This document shows, piece after piece, positions 1 to 6,018 of a stretch of DNA of 6,904 nt. Both the position numbers and the translations under genes were made by a program. Where the stretch lies: positions 1 through 6,904 of the forward strand of contig PUMS01000375.1 in the NCBI GenBank assembly GCA_003551485.1, written 5' to 3'. This stretch comes from Phycisphaeraceae bacterium. GTDB taxonomy: Bacteria > Planctomycetota > Phycisphaerae > Phycisphaerales > Phycisphaeraceae. Under the pieces are notes generated by a model that saw only the letters and a list, made by a program, of their open reading frames with translations, did not search any database and was not told the DNA's origin. The stretch's first letter is position 1. Each line of letters starts with the position of its first letter.

Positions 1-1
1 C

Positions 2-50
2 GTCCGAACCCTCCCTCACCCCCGGCCCCTCTCCCGGAGGGAGAGGGAGT
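2..50 (+). repeat. CCCTCTCCC/GGGAGAGGG dispersed hairpin repeat, copy 1
   Basis: A 9-bp perfect inverted repeat, CCCTCTCCC (27-35) and GGGAGAGGG (39-47) around a GGA loop, preceded by GTCCGAACCC and CCCTCACCCCCGGC. The whole 49-base unit recurs at 2512-2561 with two substitutions and one extra G, in the same orientation. Short intergenic repeats of this form are widespread in GC-rich bacteria. No T-tract follows the stem, so it is not a classical intrinsic terminator. Confidence 0.8.
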
Positions 51-109
51 CAGATTTTCCGGGCAGCGGGCGCAGTCCGGGATGGGGAGAAGTGCGGCAG
101 TCTGGGCGA

Positions 110-115
110 TATCAT
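110..115 (+). promoter_or_regulatory. Weak candidate -10 element for ppk1
   Basis: TATCAT matches the sigma70 -10 consensus at five of six positions. A transcript starting about seven bases downstream would leave roughly 20 bases of leader that includes the GGAGG site. No convincing -35 hexamer sits 16-18 bases upstream, so this is tentative. Confidence 0.25.
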
Positions 116-126
116 GGGGTGATTGT

Positions 127-131
127 GGAGG
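127..131 (+). promoter_or_regulatory. Ribosome binding site of ppk1
   Basis: A perfect GGAGG lies 11 bases before ATG 143 and 8 bases before GTG 140. It decides against the longer GTG 92 start, whose only purine-rich sequence (GGGGAGA, 84-90) is one base away and too close to work well. Confidence 0.6.
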
Positions 132-142
132 TTAACGCGGTG

Positions 143-2344
143 ATGGACCTGCAACGGATGATGGCCCAACTCTCGCCCCTGGGCGACTACGACCCCCAGT
201 CGCGGTATCTCAACCGCGAACTGAGCTGGCTGGAGTTCAACCTGCGGGTGCTGCACCAGGCCCTGGAGCCGCAGACGCCGCTGCTGGAGCGGGTGCGCTT
301 TCTGGCGATCTTCAACTCCAACCTCGATGAGTTTTTCCAGAAGCGGGTGGGGGGTCTGAAGCGGCAGATCGCTGCCAACCTGCTCACCCGCACACCCGAC
401 GGGATGACCCCCACCGAGACGGTGGCCCAGATCCGCAGGGCCGTGGTGAAGATGCTCCAACTCCAGGCCGGCCTCTTCACCGAACAGATCCGGCCCGCCC
501 TGGCCGAGGAGGGCATCCACCTGCTGCGCTTCGAGGAGCTGACCGAGCCCGAGCGCCAAGCCGCGGCCGACTACTTCCACCGCAACCTCTTCCCCGTGCT
601 CACCCCCCTGGCGGTCGATCCGGGCCACCCCTTCCCCTTCATCAGCAACCTGAGCACCTCCCTTGGCATCATGCTGCGCCAGCCCGGCCGCGCCCGCGGC
701 GATCGCCACTTCGCCCGGATCAAGATCCCCCACGTGCTGCCGCGCTGGGTGCGGCTGGATGGCGCCTCGGCCTCGCGGGGGCGCGACGACGGTGAGCCGA
801 TGCGCTTCGTGCACATGCGCGAGATCATCCAGCAGCACCTGTCGCAGCTCTTCGAGGGCATGTGCATCGAGGATGTGATGGCCTTCCGCATCACCCGCAA
901 CGCCGCCGTCGAGCGCGAGGATGAGGATGCCGAGGACCTGCTGGAGCTGATCGAGCAGGAGCTGCGCGACCGCAAGTTCGCCCCCGTGGTGCGCCTCGAG
1001 GTCGGGCCCGATGCCAATGACGAGATGGTGCGATTCCTCGCCAGCGAACTGGAGCTGGAAGAGGGCGATATCTACCGCATGCCCGCGGAGCTGGACTACA
1101 CCGACCTCGACGTCATCGCCGATCTTCAGAAGCCGGACCTGAAGTTTCCTTCCTGGACGCCGGTGGTCCCTCCGCGGCTTCGCGATGATGAGGCCGACAT
1201 CTTCAGCGTCATCCGCGCCGGCGACCTGCTGGTGCACCATCCGTATGACTCATTCACCGCCAGCGTCGAGCGGTTCCTGCGCGCGGCGGTCAACGACCCG
1301 CGGGTGCTGGCCATCAAGCAGACGCTCTACCGAACCAGCAGCGATTCACCTTTCATCCCCGAGCTAATCCGTGCGGCGGAATCGGGCAAGCAGGTGATCT
1401 GCCTGGTCGAGCTCAAGGCCCGCTTCGATGAGCAGCGCAACATCCGCGTGGCGCAGACGCTGGTCAAGGCCGGCGTGCACGTGGTCTACGGCCTGGTCGG
1501 GCTCAAGACCCATACCAAGCTGGCCATGGCCGTCCGCCACGAGAGCGATGGGATGCGCACCTACTGCCACATCGGCACGGGCAACTACAACTCCAAGACC
1601 GCCGGCCTCTATACCGACCTGGGGATGATGACCTGCCGCCAGGACATCGTCGCCGATGCCATCGAGCTGTTCCACTACCTCACCGGCCGCAGCCTCAAGC
1701 GCGACTTCAAGCGCCTGCTGGTGGCGCCGGTGAACATGCGCCGGCGCTTTGTCGAGATGATCGACCGCGAGATATCGCATTGCGATCAGTGGCGGTCGCG
1801 CGGCGCCGACCCCGATGATCCCGACCGGCCGCGCATCATCGCCAAGATGAACAGCCTCGAAGACCGCGACCTGTGCGACAAGCTCTATGCCGCCAGCAAC
1901 GCGGGCGTGCGGATCGACCTGATCGTCCGCGGCTTCTGCTGCCTGCGTCCGGGGGTGAAGGGCATGAGTGGGAACATCCGCGTGCTGAGCATCGTGGGCC
2001 GCTTTCTCGAGCATTCGCGCATCTTCATCTTCCACAACAGCGGCGACCGCGAATACTACATCGGCTCGGCCGACTGGATGTACCGCAACCTCAACAACCG
2101 CGTCGAGTGCATCACCCCCGTGGATGATGCCCAGCTTCAGCGCCGACTCGATCAGATCGTGGACGTGTGTCTTGATGACCGCCGCCAGGCCTGGGACATG
2201 CATCCCGACGGCAGCTACACCCTCCGCCAGCCACCGCCTTCCGAAGGCCCCGGCGCCGTCGACCCCGACGACAATCCCGCCGCCGTCCTGGGCACCCACC
2301 AGACCCTGATGGACCTCGCCCGCGGCGACCTGCTGCGGGTGTGA
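143..2344 (+). CDS. ppk1: Polyphosphate kinase 1 (PPK1)
   Basis: PPK1 reversibly transfers the gamma-phosphate of ATP onto inorganic polyphosphate through a phosphohistidine intermediate. The 733-residue reading is close to the usual ~690-730. In order one sees the N domain opening with NRELSWLEFNLRVL (residues 24-37), the head domain with PVLTPLAVDPGHPFPFISNLS (about 151-171), the C1 domain with GLKTHTK, and the C2 domain with RGFCCLRPG (596-604) and GSADWMYRNLNNRVE (641-655). His457 in THTK matches the phosphorylated histidine of the family, and His624 in EHSR matches the second catalytic histidine; both are present, so an active enzyme is expected. There is a short acidic/Arg-rich insert before RIIAKMNS (about 549-563). 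I chose ATG 143 because GGAGG lies at 127-131. GTG 140 is nearly equivalent, and an in-frame GTG at 92 would add 17 non-conserved residues without a properly spaced ribosome site. The gene stands alone and converges on fetB. Confidence 0.97.
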   Translation: MDLQRMMAQLSPLGDYDPQSRYLNRELSWLEFNLRVLHQALEPQTPLLERVRFLAIFNSNLDEFFQKRVGGLKRQIAANLLTRTPDGMTPTETVAQIRRAVVKMLQLQAGLFTEQIRPALAEEGIHLLRFEELTEPERQAAADYFHRNLFPVLTPLAVDPGHPFPFISNLSTSLGIMLRQPGRARGDRHFARIKIPHVLPRWVRLDGASASRGRDDGEPMRFVHMREIIQQHLSQLFEGMCIEDVMAFRITRNAAVEREDEDAEDLLELIEQELRDRKFAPVVRLEVGPDANDEMVRFLASELELEEGDIYRMPAELDYTDLDVIADLQKPDLKFPSWTPVVPPRLRDDEADIFSVIRAGDLLVHHPYDSFTASVERFLRAAVNDPRVLAIKQTLYRTSSDSPFIPELIRAAESGKQVICLVELKARFDEQRNIRVAQTLVKAGVHVVYGLVGLKTHTKLAMAVRHESDGMRTYCHIGTGNYNSKTAGLYTDLGMMTCRQDIVADAIELFHYLTGRSLKRDFKRLLVAPVNMRRRFVEMIDREISHCDQWRSRGADPDDPDRPRIIAKMNSLEDRDLCDKLYAASNAGVRIDLIVRGFCCLRPGVKGMSGNIRVLSIVGRFLEHSRIFIFHNSGDREYYIGSADWMYRNLNNRVECITPVDDAQLQRRLDQIVDVCLDDRRQAWDMHPDGSYTLRQPPPSEGPGAVDPDDNPAAVLGTHQTLMDLARGDLLRV

Positions 2345-2460
2345 GGCGCGCGGCCGCCATCACCGGCCCGTGCCACCGGGACGGTCAGGGCAGTGCCAGG
2401 ATGCGGGCAGGCTGAAAACGTGCGTTCCATGCCCTGCACTGAACACCCGCCCCCCTCCGG

Positions 2461-2496
2461 CTCCCTCTCCCACTGGGAGAGGGCTGGCGTGAGGGC
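2461..2496 (-). repeat. CCCTCTCCC/GGGAGAGGG dispersed hairpin repeat, copy 2 (inverted)
   Basis: CCCTCTCCC (2463-2471) and GGGAGAGGG (2475-2483) form a 9-bp stem around ACT. Read on the minus strand, the flank CCCTCACGCCAGC precedes the stem, matching the CCCTCACCCCCGGC flank of the other copies. This copy is therefore inverted relative to copies 1 and 3. It begins 117 bases after the ppk1 stop. Confidence 0.75.
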
Positions 2497-2511
2497 AGTT
2501 GCACGGGGCTT

Positions 2512-2561
2512 GTCCGAACCCGCCCTCACCCCCGGCCCCTCTCCCGGTGGGAGAGGGGAGT
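2512..2561 (+). repeat. CCCTCTCCC/GGGAGAGGG dispersed hairpin repeat, copy 3
   Basis: Near-identical to positions 2-50, including the GTCCGAACCC lead-in. The stem is 10 bp, CCCCTCTCCC (2536-2545) with GGGAGAGGGG (2549-2558), around a GGT loop. With the inverted copy 2 just upstream it forms an opposed pair separated by about 16-25 bases, like the paired units of bacterial REP/BIME repeats. Confidence 0.8.
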
Positions 2562-2570
2562 AAGCCCCGC

Positions 2571-2660
2571 CGCGCCGGGTGCCACTGGCGGCTTGCCCGC
2601 CAGTGCCCTCGACGTGTGGACTGAGCACTGGTGGACAAGCCACCAGTGGCACGCGGCGCG
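2571..2660. repeat. Paired REP-like hairpins bounded by 18-bp inverted repeats
   Basis: Two hairpins have the same design in opposite orientations. The first is CACTGGCGG (2583-2591) with CCGCCAGTG (2597-2605); the second is CACTGGTGG (2626-2634) with CCACCAGTG (2640-2648) around an ACAAG loop. Both stems are 9 bp and perfect. The first loop, read on the minus strand, is GCAAG. The outer ends match as inverted repeats over 18 bases with one mismatch: CGCGCCGGGTGCCACTGG (2571-2588) against the complement of 2643-2660. The whole looks like a compact bipartite palindrome of about 90 bases. Similar hairpins are, to my recollection, common between genes in planctomycetes, where mobilisation in trans by a RAYT-type transposase is plausible. 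No such transposase lies in this window. Confidence 0.75.
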
Positions 2661-2701
2661 CCACTTTCATTGCCTTGGGCGTGGCCCAGCCTCGTGAGAC
2701 A

Positions 2702-3517
2702 CTATCCGCGCGGGCGGATCAGTTCGGCTCTCAACTGGTGGCGGCTGTTGAAGAGATGGCGGCAGGCCAGCAGGCCGATGAGCATGCACCCGAGGGCGGT
2801 GGCCGCGGCGATCATGAACATCACCACGATCTGGTACATCACCGCCTTCATCGGGTCGGCCCCTTCCAGAATCTGGCCGGTCATCATCCCCGGCAGTGCC
2901 ACGATGCCCACCACCATCATCGAGTTGATCACCGGGATCATCCCCCGGCGCACCGCCTCGGCCAGCGGCGCCCTGGCCGCCTCCCATCGCGTGGCGCCGT
3001 GCGACAGCTCCATCTCGACCACGCGCTGACCCGCCGACAGCCGCTCGAGCAGGTGGTCCAGTGACAGCGAGATGCCAGTGAGGCTGTTGCCCAGCACCAT
3101 GCCCAGCAGCGGGATCACGTACTGCGGCCGGTACCACGGCTCGATGCCGATGATCGCCCCCGTCACGGTAAACGTCGTCACCAGGCCCGTCAGCAGCAGG
3201 GTGATGAAGGCCTGGGCCGTGACGCCGCGGAAGGTGCGGGTGCTGCGGCCGACGGCGGCGAAGCTGGCGACCACCGTCATCGCCACCAGCAGGCCCAGCA
3301 GCAGCCAGGCGCTGTCGATGTCGAACACCTGCCTGAGGATGAAGCCCACCAGAAGAAGCTGCACCACCGTCCGCACCGAGGCGACCGCCAGCCGGCGCTC
3401 CAGCCCCAGCCGCAGCGCGATGCTCACCCCGCCTGCCACCAGCACCAGGGCCGCCGCGATGGTCATGTCCACCCAGCTCAGTTCGATCGCGCCGCGGACC
3501 GCTTCACCGTTATCCAT
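2702..3517 (-). CDS. fetB: FetB/UPF0014-family ABC transporter permease
   Basis: This is an integral membrane permease of the UPF0014 family (E. coli FetB, formerly YbbM). In E. coli, FetAB has been linked to iron export and resistance to oxidative stress; plant STAR2 is a relative in aluminium tolerance. The 271-residue protein is close to the family length of about 260. Hydrophobic segments occur near residues 14-36, 47-62, 69-88, 99-121, 131-152, 196-215 and 224-250. Family hallmarks are GMVLGNSLTGISLSLDHL (139-156) and the signature running PVINSMM, VALPGMMTGQILEGADP, YQIVVMF (195-234). ATG 3517 is chosen because AGGAG (3528-3532) lies 10 bases upstream; an in-frame TTG at 3538 would add seven non-conserved residues. 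The start overlaps the end of fetA by 8 bases, indicating translational coupling. The metal specificity is inferred from the family only. Confidence 0.92.
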   Translation of the reverse strand: MDNGEAVRGAIELSWVDMTIAAALVLVAGGVSIALRLGLERRLAVASVRTVVQLLLVGFILRQVFDIDSAWLLLGLLVAMTVVASFAAVGRSTRTFRGVTAQAFITLLLTGLVTTFTVTGAIIGIEPWYRPQYVIPLLGMVLGNSLTGISLSLDHLLERLSAGQRVVEMELSHGATRWEAARAPLAEAVRRGMIPVINSMMVVGIVALPGMMTGQILEGADPMKAVMYQIVVMFMIAAATALGCMLIGLLACRHLFNSRHQLRAELIRPRG

Positions 3518-4244
3518 CGGCCGCCAACTCCTGGCCAAGCGGCTCGAGCACCAGCCGCGTGTGGCACCAGCGCTCGGCCTGGGCGCTGTCGTGGGTGACG
3601 ATCAGCGCGGCCATGCCGTGGCGCTGGGACCGCTCGGCCACCAGCGCTTCGACCGCATCGCGCGACGGCTCATCCAGTGCGCTGGTCGGCTCATCCAGCA
3701 GCAGCACCGCCGGGCGAAGCAGCATCGCCCGCACCAGGCAGATGCGCTGCTGCTGGCCCACCGAAAGCGAGGGCGCGGCCTGATCGAGGCGGTGCGGTTC
3801 GACGTGGAGCCGCTCGAGCAGGGCCACCGCCTCGGCTTCATCGAACCGCTGCGCCCCCACCCCCATCTGGGTCACGCGGTAGCGGAAAGGCAGTTCGAGG
3901 TTGGCCCGCACGGTGGCATCGAGCAGCACCGGCCGCTGATCGACCAGCACCACCTGCCGCCGGAATGCCGGCCAGCCCACCTCCGCCGCGCTTCGCCCCT
4001 TAAGCATCACGCGCCCGCCCACCAAGTCGATCAGCCCCGCCACCGATCGCAGCAGCATCGTCTTGCCGCAGCCCGACGGCCCCGCCACTGCCATGCGCTG
4101 GCCGGCCTTGAGCGTGAAGTGGACACCCCGCAACAGCATCTGCCCATCGTCGAGGGCGACACACAGGTCCTCCCCCCGCAGCAGCACGCCGTCCCGAGCC
4201 GGCGCGGCCGGTGCTCCATCGGTCCTGTGGGCGACATCCATCAT
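3510..4244 (-). CDS. fetA: FetA-type ABC transporter ATP-binding protein
   Basis: This is the cytoplasmic ATPase partner of the FetB permease encoded immediately downstream. The 244-residue protein shows a complete nucleotide-binding domain: Walker A GPSGCGKT (55-62), Q-loop Gln103 in VDQRP, ABC signature LSVGQQQR (160-167), Walker B VLLLDE with D-loop SALD (180-191), and switch His218 in VTHD. Signature and Walker motifs are intact, with Val in place of the second signature residue Gly. The substrate, probably iron or another metal, is inferred from the paired UPF0014 permease, because the ATPase itself is not specific. ATG 4244 is preferred because AGGAA (4252-4256) lies 7 bases upstream. 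The frame stays open to 4442, but the added 66 residues are low-complexity and would overlie the candidate promoter and part of a repeat. ATG 4241 is an equally possible start. Confidence 0.94.
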   Translation of the reverse strand: MMDVAHRTDGAPAAPARDGVLLRGEDLCVALDDGQMLLRGVHFTLKAGQRMAVAGPSGCGKTMLLRSVAGLIDLVGGRVMLKGRSAAEVGWPAFRRQVVLVDQRPVLLDATVRANLELPFRYRVTQMGVGAQRFDEAEAVALLERLHVEPHRLDQAAPSLSVGQQQRICLVRAMLLRPAVLLLDEPTSALDEPSRDAVEALVAERSQRHGMAALIVTHDSAQAERWCHTRLVLEPLGQELAADG

Positions 4245-4251
4245 CCCGCTA

Positions 4252-4256
4252 TTCCT
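4252..4256 (-). promoter_or_regulatory. Ribosome binding site of fetA
   Basis: On the minus strand AGGAA sits 7 bases before ATG 4244. It supports the 244-residue start over the upstream in-frame alternatives. Confidence 0.5.
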
Positions 4257-4283
4257 GCTGCGCAAACCCCCTTCCGCCGCTGC

Positions 4284-4292
4284 ATCATAACA
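4284..4292 (-). promoter_or_regulatory. Extended -10 promoter candidate for fetAB
   Basis: On the minus strand the sequence reads TGTTATGAT, an extended -10 motif (TG, one base, then TATGAT with five of six consensus bases). A TTGCGA hexamer (4304-4309) lies upstream, but with only 14 bases of spacing, so the extended -10 would carry the activity. The predicted start near 4277 gives a leader of about 33 bases containing the fetA ribosome site. The A+T-rich patch stands out from its GC-rich surroundings. No recognisable Fur box is nearby. Confidence 0.45.
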
Positions 4293-4410
4293 GGATGCCT
4301 CCGTCGCAAATGCCGCCCCCGAGCGGGCCGGGGAGCCCGGCACCGCCCTGCAAACCGTGGGGGCAGGTCGACCGTAACCGCTCACGGCCGACCTCGCTCT
4401 ACCCACCCCG

Positions 4411-4438
4411 GCACCGGCGGACAGGCCACCCGTGGCAC
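4411..4438 (+). repeat. Degenerate REP-like hairpin, single copy
   Basis: CACCGGCGG (4412-4420), loop ACAGG, then CCACCCGTG (4426-4434), followed by GCAC. This has the same layout and GTGGCAC tail as the second hairpin at 2626-2652, but the stem carries C-A and C-C mismatches, so seven of nine pairs remain. It lies 32 bases downstream of the desaturase stop on the minus strand and upstream of the fetAB promoter candidate, where it may mark the boundary between the two transcription units. Confidence 0.55.
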
Positions 4439-4469
4439 CCAACGCCGCGGGGCGGCGGATCGTGGACCG

Positions 4470-5669
4470 TTACGGTTGGGGCAGCGGGGCGATGTAGACG
4501 TAGGAGGGGTCCTGCTTCTGGCGGCGCTCGACCTGGAAGATGTGGCGCCACGTCCGCCACAGGCCCTTGGGGCAGGGCGGCAGGTCGTGGCGGATCAGGC
4601 GGTGCAGGCGGCCGAGCTTGTAGCAGGGCACCGCGGCGTACATGTGATGCTCGGTGTGGTAGTTCATGTGCCAGTAGAGAAACTGAAGCACCGGGTTGAG
4701 GACCATCGTGCGGCAGCAGAGGCGAAAGTCCGGCACGTTGTCCGGCAGGCCCGCGTGCTGGCTTTCATTGCACAGTGTCTGCAGCCAGCTACCGAACATC
4801 CGCGGGAAGGTGAACACCAGCAGCACGATCCACCAGCCCATGGCCACCGCCACCGCCGCGATCAGCAGGTGGCCGGTGAGCACGATGCGGGCCCAGTTGA
4901 AGAACGCGCGGCGGCGCTGCGGCTCGCCGGCGGGGAACAGGTGCAGCGTCCACTTCTCATTCGGCCCGATGATGCCCAGCGCCCGCCGCGCAAAGCCGTA
5001 CACCGTCCGCCACGGATACAGCAGGTCGATGATGCCGTACTTGAGCAGGGCGCTGATCGAATGGTCCTGCGGCACCACCACCTCAAGGTCGTCCGGCGGG
5101 TGGAGGGTGTATTTGTGGTGTTCGGTGTGGCTGGCCCAGAACCAGTGGTGGTTCTGCCAGCCCAGGAAGGAGAACACCCGCAGAAACAGGCGGTTGAGCC
5201 AGCGGGTTCTGAACACCGAATCGTGGATCAACTCGTGGAAGCCGTTGACCAGAAAGTGCCAGAAGTGGCCGTTGATCAGCACCAGCAGGGCGGTGACATA
5301 CCACGGCCAGTGCAGCCACGACCAGACCGCCAGGCCGCTGGAAGCGGCCAGCACACCGAGAAAGCCCAGCGTCTGCGCCGCACCGAGCAGGTCGCTGCGC
5401 TGGTTGAGCTGGCTCAGTTGCTCACGCGGCACCTTGCAGCGGTACCAGCGGACGATGCGCTTGCCCGTGGGCCCTCGCTGCACGGTGTGGTGACCGGCCT
5501 CGGCCTCGCCGTGGCCGGGGCCGTCCCCGGCCTCCTCAGCGGCTTCGGGTGCGACAGCCGCTTCGGGTGGCGCCGTGGATGCGGTCACCGCGGCACAGGC
5601 TGGGCCGGCTGATAAAACGTCGCCGTCGGGCCCTGTCGGCGTCGGCTTCTGCTCCTGCGGCTGCTGCAT
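4470..5669 (-). CDS. Membrane fatty acid desaturase family protein
   Basis: This is a membrane-bound di-iron oxygenase of the fatty acid desaturase superfamily, which introduces double bonds (or hydroxyls) into acyl chains using O2 and an electron donor. The 399 residues contain HELIH (145-149), HTEHH (181-185), NESQH (301-305, the NxxxH type seen in delta-9 enzymes) and HTEHH (338-342), supplying the full expected metal ligand set. Hydrophobic stretches lie near 97-117, 122-142, 261-290 and 325-335. The first ~75 residues are Ala/Pro/Glu-rich and probably disordered. No fused cytochrome b5 or ferredoxin domain is present, so electron partners are elsewhere. The exact substrate and regiospecificity cannot be read from sequence; a carotenoid or sterol-type oxygenase of the same fold is possible. 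ATG 5669 is chosen because third-position G/C rises sharply there. ATG 5702, with AGGGAG 10 bases upstream, is a real alternative that adds 11 residues. Confidence 0.93.
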   Translation of the reverse strand: MQQPQEQKPTPTGPDGDVLSAGPACAAVTASTAPPEAAVAPEAAEEAGDGPGHGEAEAGHHTVQRGPTGKRIVRWYRCKVPREQLSQLNQRSDLLGAAQTLGFLGVLAASSGLAVWSWLHWPWYVTALLVLINGHFWHFLVNGFHELIHDSVFRTRWLNRLFLRVFSFLGWQNHHWFWASHTEHHKYTLHPPDDLEVVVPQDHSISALLKYGIIDLLYPWRTVYGFARRALGIIGPNEKWTLHLFPAGEPQRRRAFFNWARIVLTGHLLIAAVAVAMGWWIVLLVFTFPRMFGSWLQTLCNESQHAGLPDNVPDFRLCCRTMVLNPVLQFLYWHMNYHTEHHMYAAVPCYKLGRLHRLIRHDLPPCPKGLWRTWRHIFQVERRQKQDPSYVYIAPLPQP

Positions 5670-5781
5670 GGTATTCGCCTTGTCCGGATTCAATCCTGCC
5701 ATCGCCAGGCTGCTCCCTGAACATCGAACAGGCCACAAGACCACATGCTCCCTGGGCGGCTTCATGGTCGGATCCGCATCG

Positions 5782-5793
5782 CCACGATCGTGG
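5782..5793. promoter_or_regulatory. Operator-like perfect palindrome CCACGATCGTGG
   Basis: A perfect 12-bp palindrome lies one base downstream of the predicted -10 hexamer, covering the expected transcription start. A homodimeric repressor bound here would block the desaturase promoter. No regulator gene lies in the window. CGATCG cores arise by chance in GC-rich DNA, so position is the main support. Confidence 0.4.
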
Positions 5794-5794
5794 G

Positions 5795-5824
5795 ATGTTA
5801 GCCGCCAAGGTCGCGGCATGGCAA
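5795..5824 (-). promoter_or_regulatory. Sigma70-type promoter of the desaturase gene
   Basis: On the minus strand a -35 hexamer TTGCCA (5819-5824, five of six consensus) and a -10 hexamer TAACAT (5795-5800, four of six) are separated by exactly 18 bases. The predicted start near 5788 would give a leader of about 120 bases to ATG 5669. This is the best-formed promoter in the window. Confidence 0.5.
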
Positions 5825-6018
5825 CACCCTTCGCTGTGACGCTGCGGCCGCCTCCGGCGGCTCCCGGCTTCAGGCCCGCATTGCCGCCGGCGGCCTTTTC
5901 CGCCAGTGCGCTCACACCGTGCATCGTGGGCGGGGGCAGATGAACCGGTCAGTTGCCGCCCGGCGTTGCACCGCCGCCGGGCCGGGTCAGGTCGACAGCC
6001 CGCGGTCGGCAATCGACA

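Larger units (their letters stand above)
2345..2701. other. Gene-free convergent intergenic region, ppk1/fetB
   Basis: Between the ppk1 stop and the fetB stop there are 357 bases without a plausible gene. Positions 2345-2456 show nothing recognisable. Positions 2461-2561 hold two opposed copies of the CCCTCTCCC hairpin repeat, and 2571-2660 hold a pair of opposed REP-like hairpins. Positions 2661-2701 show nothing clear. The short open frames here encode low-complexity peptides with no family resemblance. As the two flanking genes converge, these stems may act as a bidirectional transcription barrier or protect mRNA 3' ends, but none has the T-run of an intrinsic terminator. Confidence 0.7.
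5670..6018. other. Divergent control region, desaturase/recO
   Basis: About 350 bases separate the start codons of the desaturase (leftward) and recO (rightward). It holds a sigma70-like promoter for the desaturase (5795-5824), a perfect 12-bp palindrome (5782-5793), a GCCGCC-TCC-GGCGGC hairpin (5847-5861) and a GCCGCCGGCGGC palindrome (5883-5894). I see no clear recO promoter and no gene. The open frames crossing it are low-complexity and lack family resemblance. Confidence 0.6.

Noticed and set aside
92..142. GTG 92 as the ppk1 start
   Set aside because: The extra 17 residues are not part of the family and the purine-rich sequence is one base from the codon; the GGAGG at 127-131 favours 140 or 143.
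50..1240. A 396-codon open frame on the minus strand antisense to ppk1
   Set aside because: The His/Gly/Leu-rich product mirrors ppk1 codons and has no family resemblance; ppk1 on the opposite strand is unambiguous.
1364..2299. A 311-codon minus-strand open frame antisense to the 3' half of ppk1
   Set aside because: It overlaps the conserved catalytic C1 and C2 domains of ppk1, and its translation is compositionally biased and unrecognisable.
2463..2483. Intrinsic terminator for ppk1
   Set aside because: The stem is strong, but no U-tract follows it, and the same stem recurs as part of a repeat upstream of ppk1, so a repeat explains it better. A Rho-independent role is not shown.
2571..2660. 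CRISPR-like repeats
   Set aside because: There are only two units in opposite orientation, with no regular spacers, and no cas gene is in the window.
143..4244. A polyphosphate-iron handling gene cluster formed by ppk1 and fetAB
   Set aside because: The genes are on opposite strands, converge, and are separated by 357 bases of repeats. Polyphosphate can bind metals, but nothing in the sequence ties their expression together.
4245..4442. An upstream extension of fetA in the same frame
   Set aside because: The 66 added residues are low-complexity and would include the extended -10 motif and part of the REP-like hairpin; a good ribosome site precedes ATG 4244.
3072..5612. An 846-codon open frame on the plus strand antisense to fetB, fetA and the desaturase gene
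   Set aside because: Its product is a low-complexity His/Arg/Pro/Gln-rich sequence with no domain, and it crosses three well-supported genes and their intergenic gap. Long antisense frames are expected in GC-rich DNA because stop codons are rare there.
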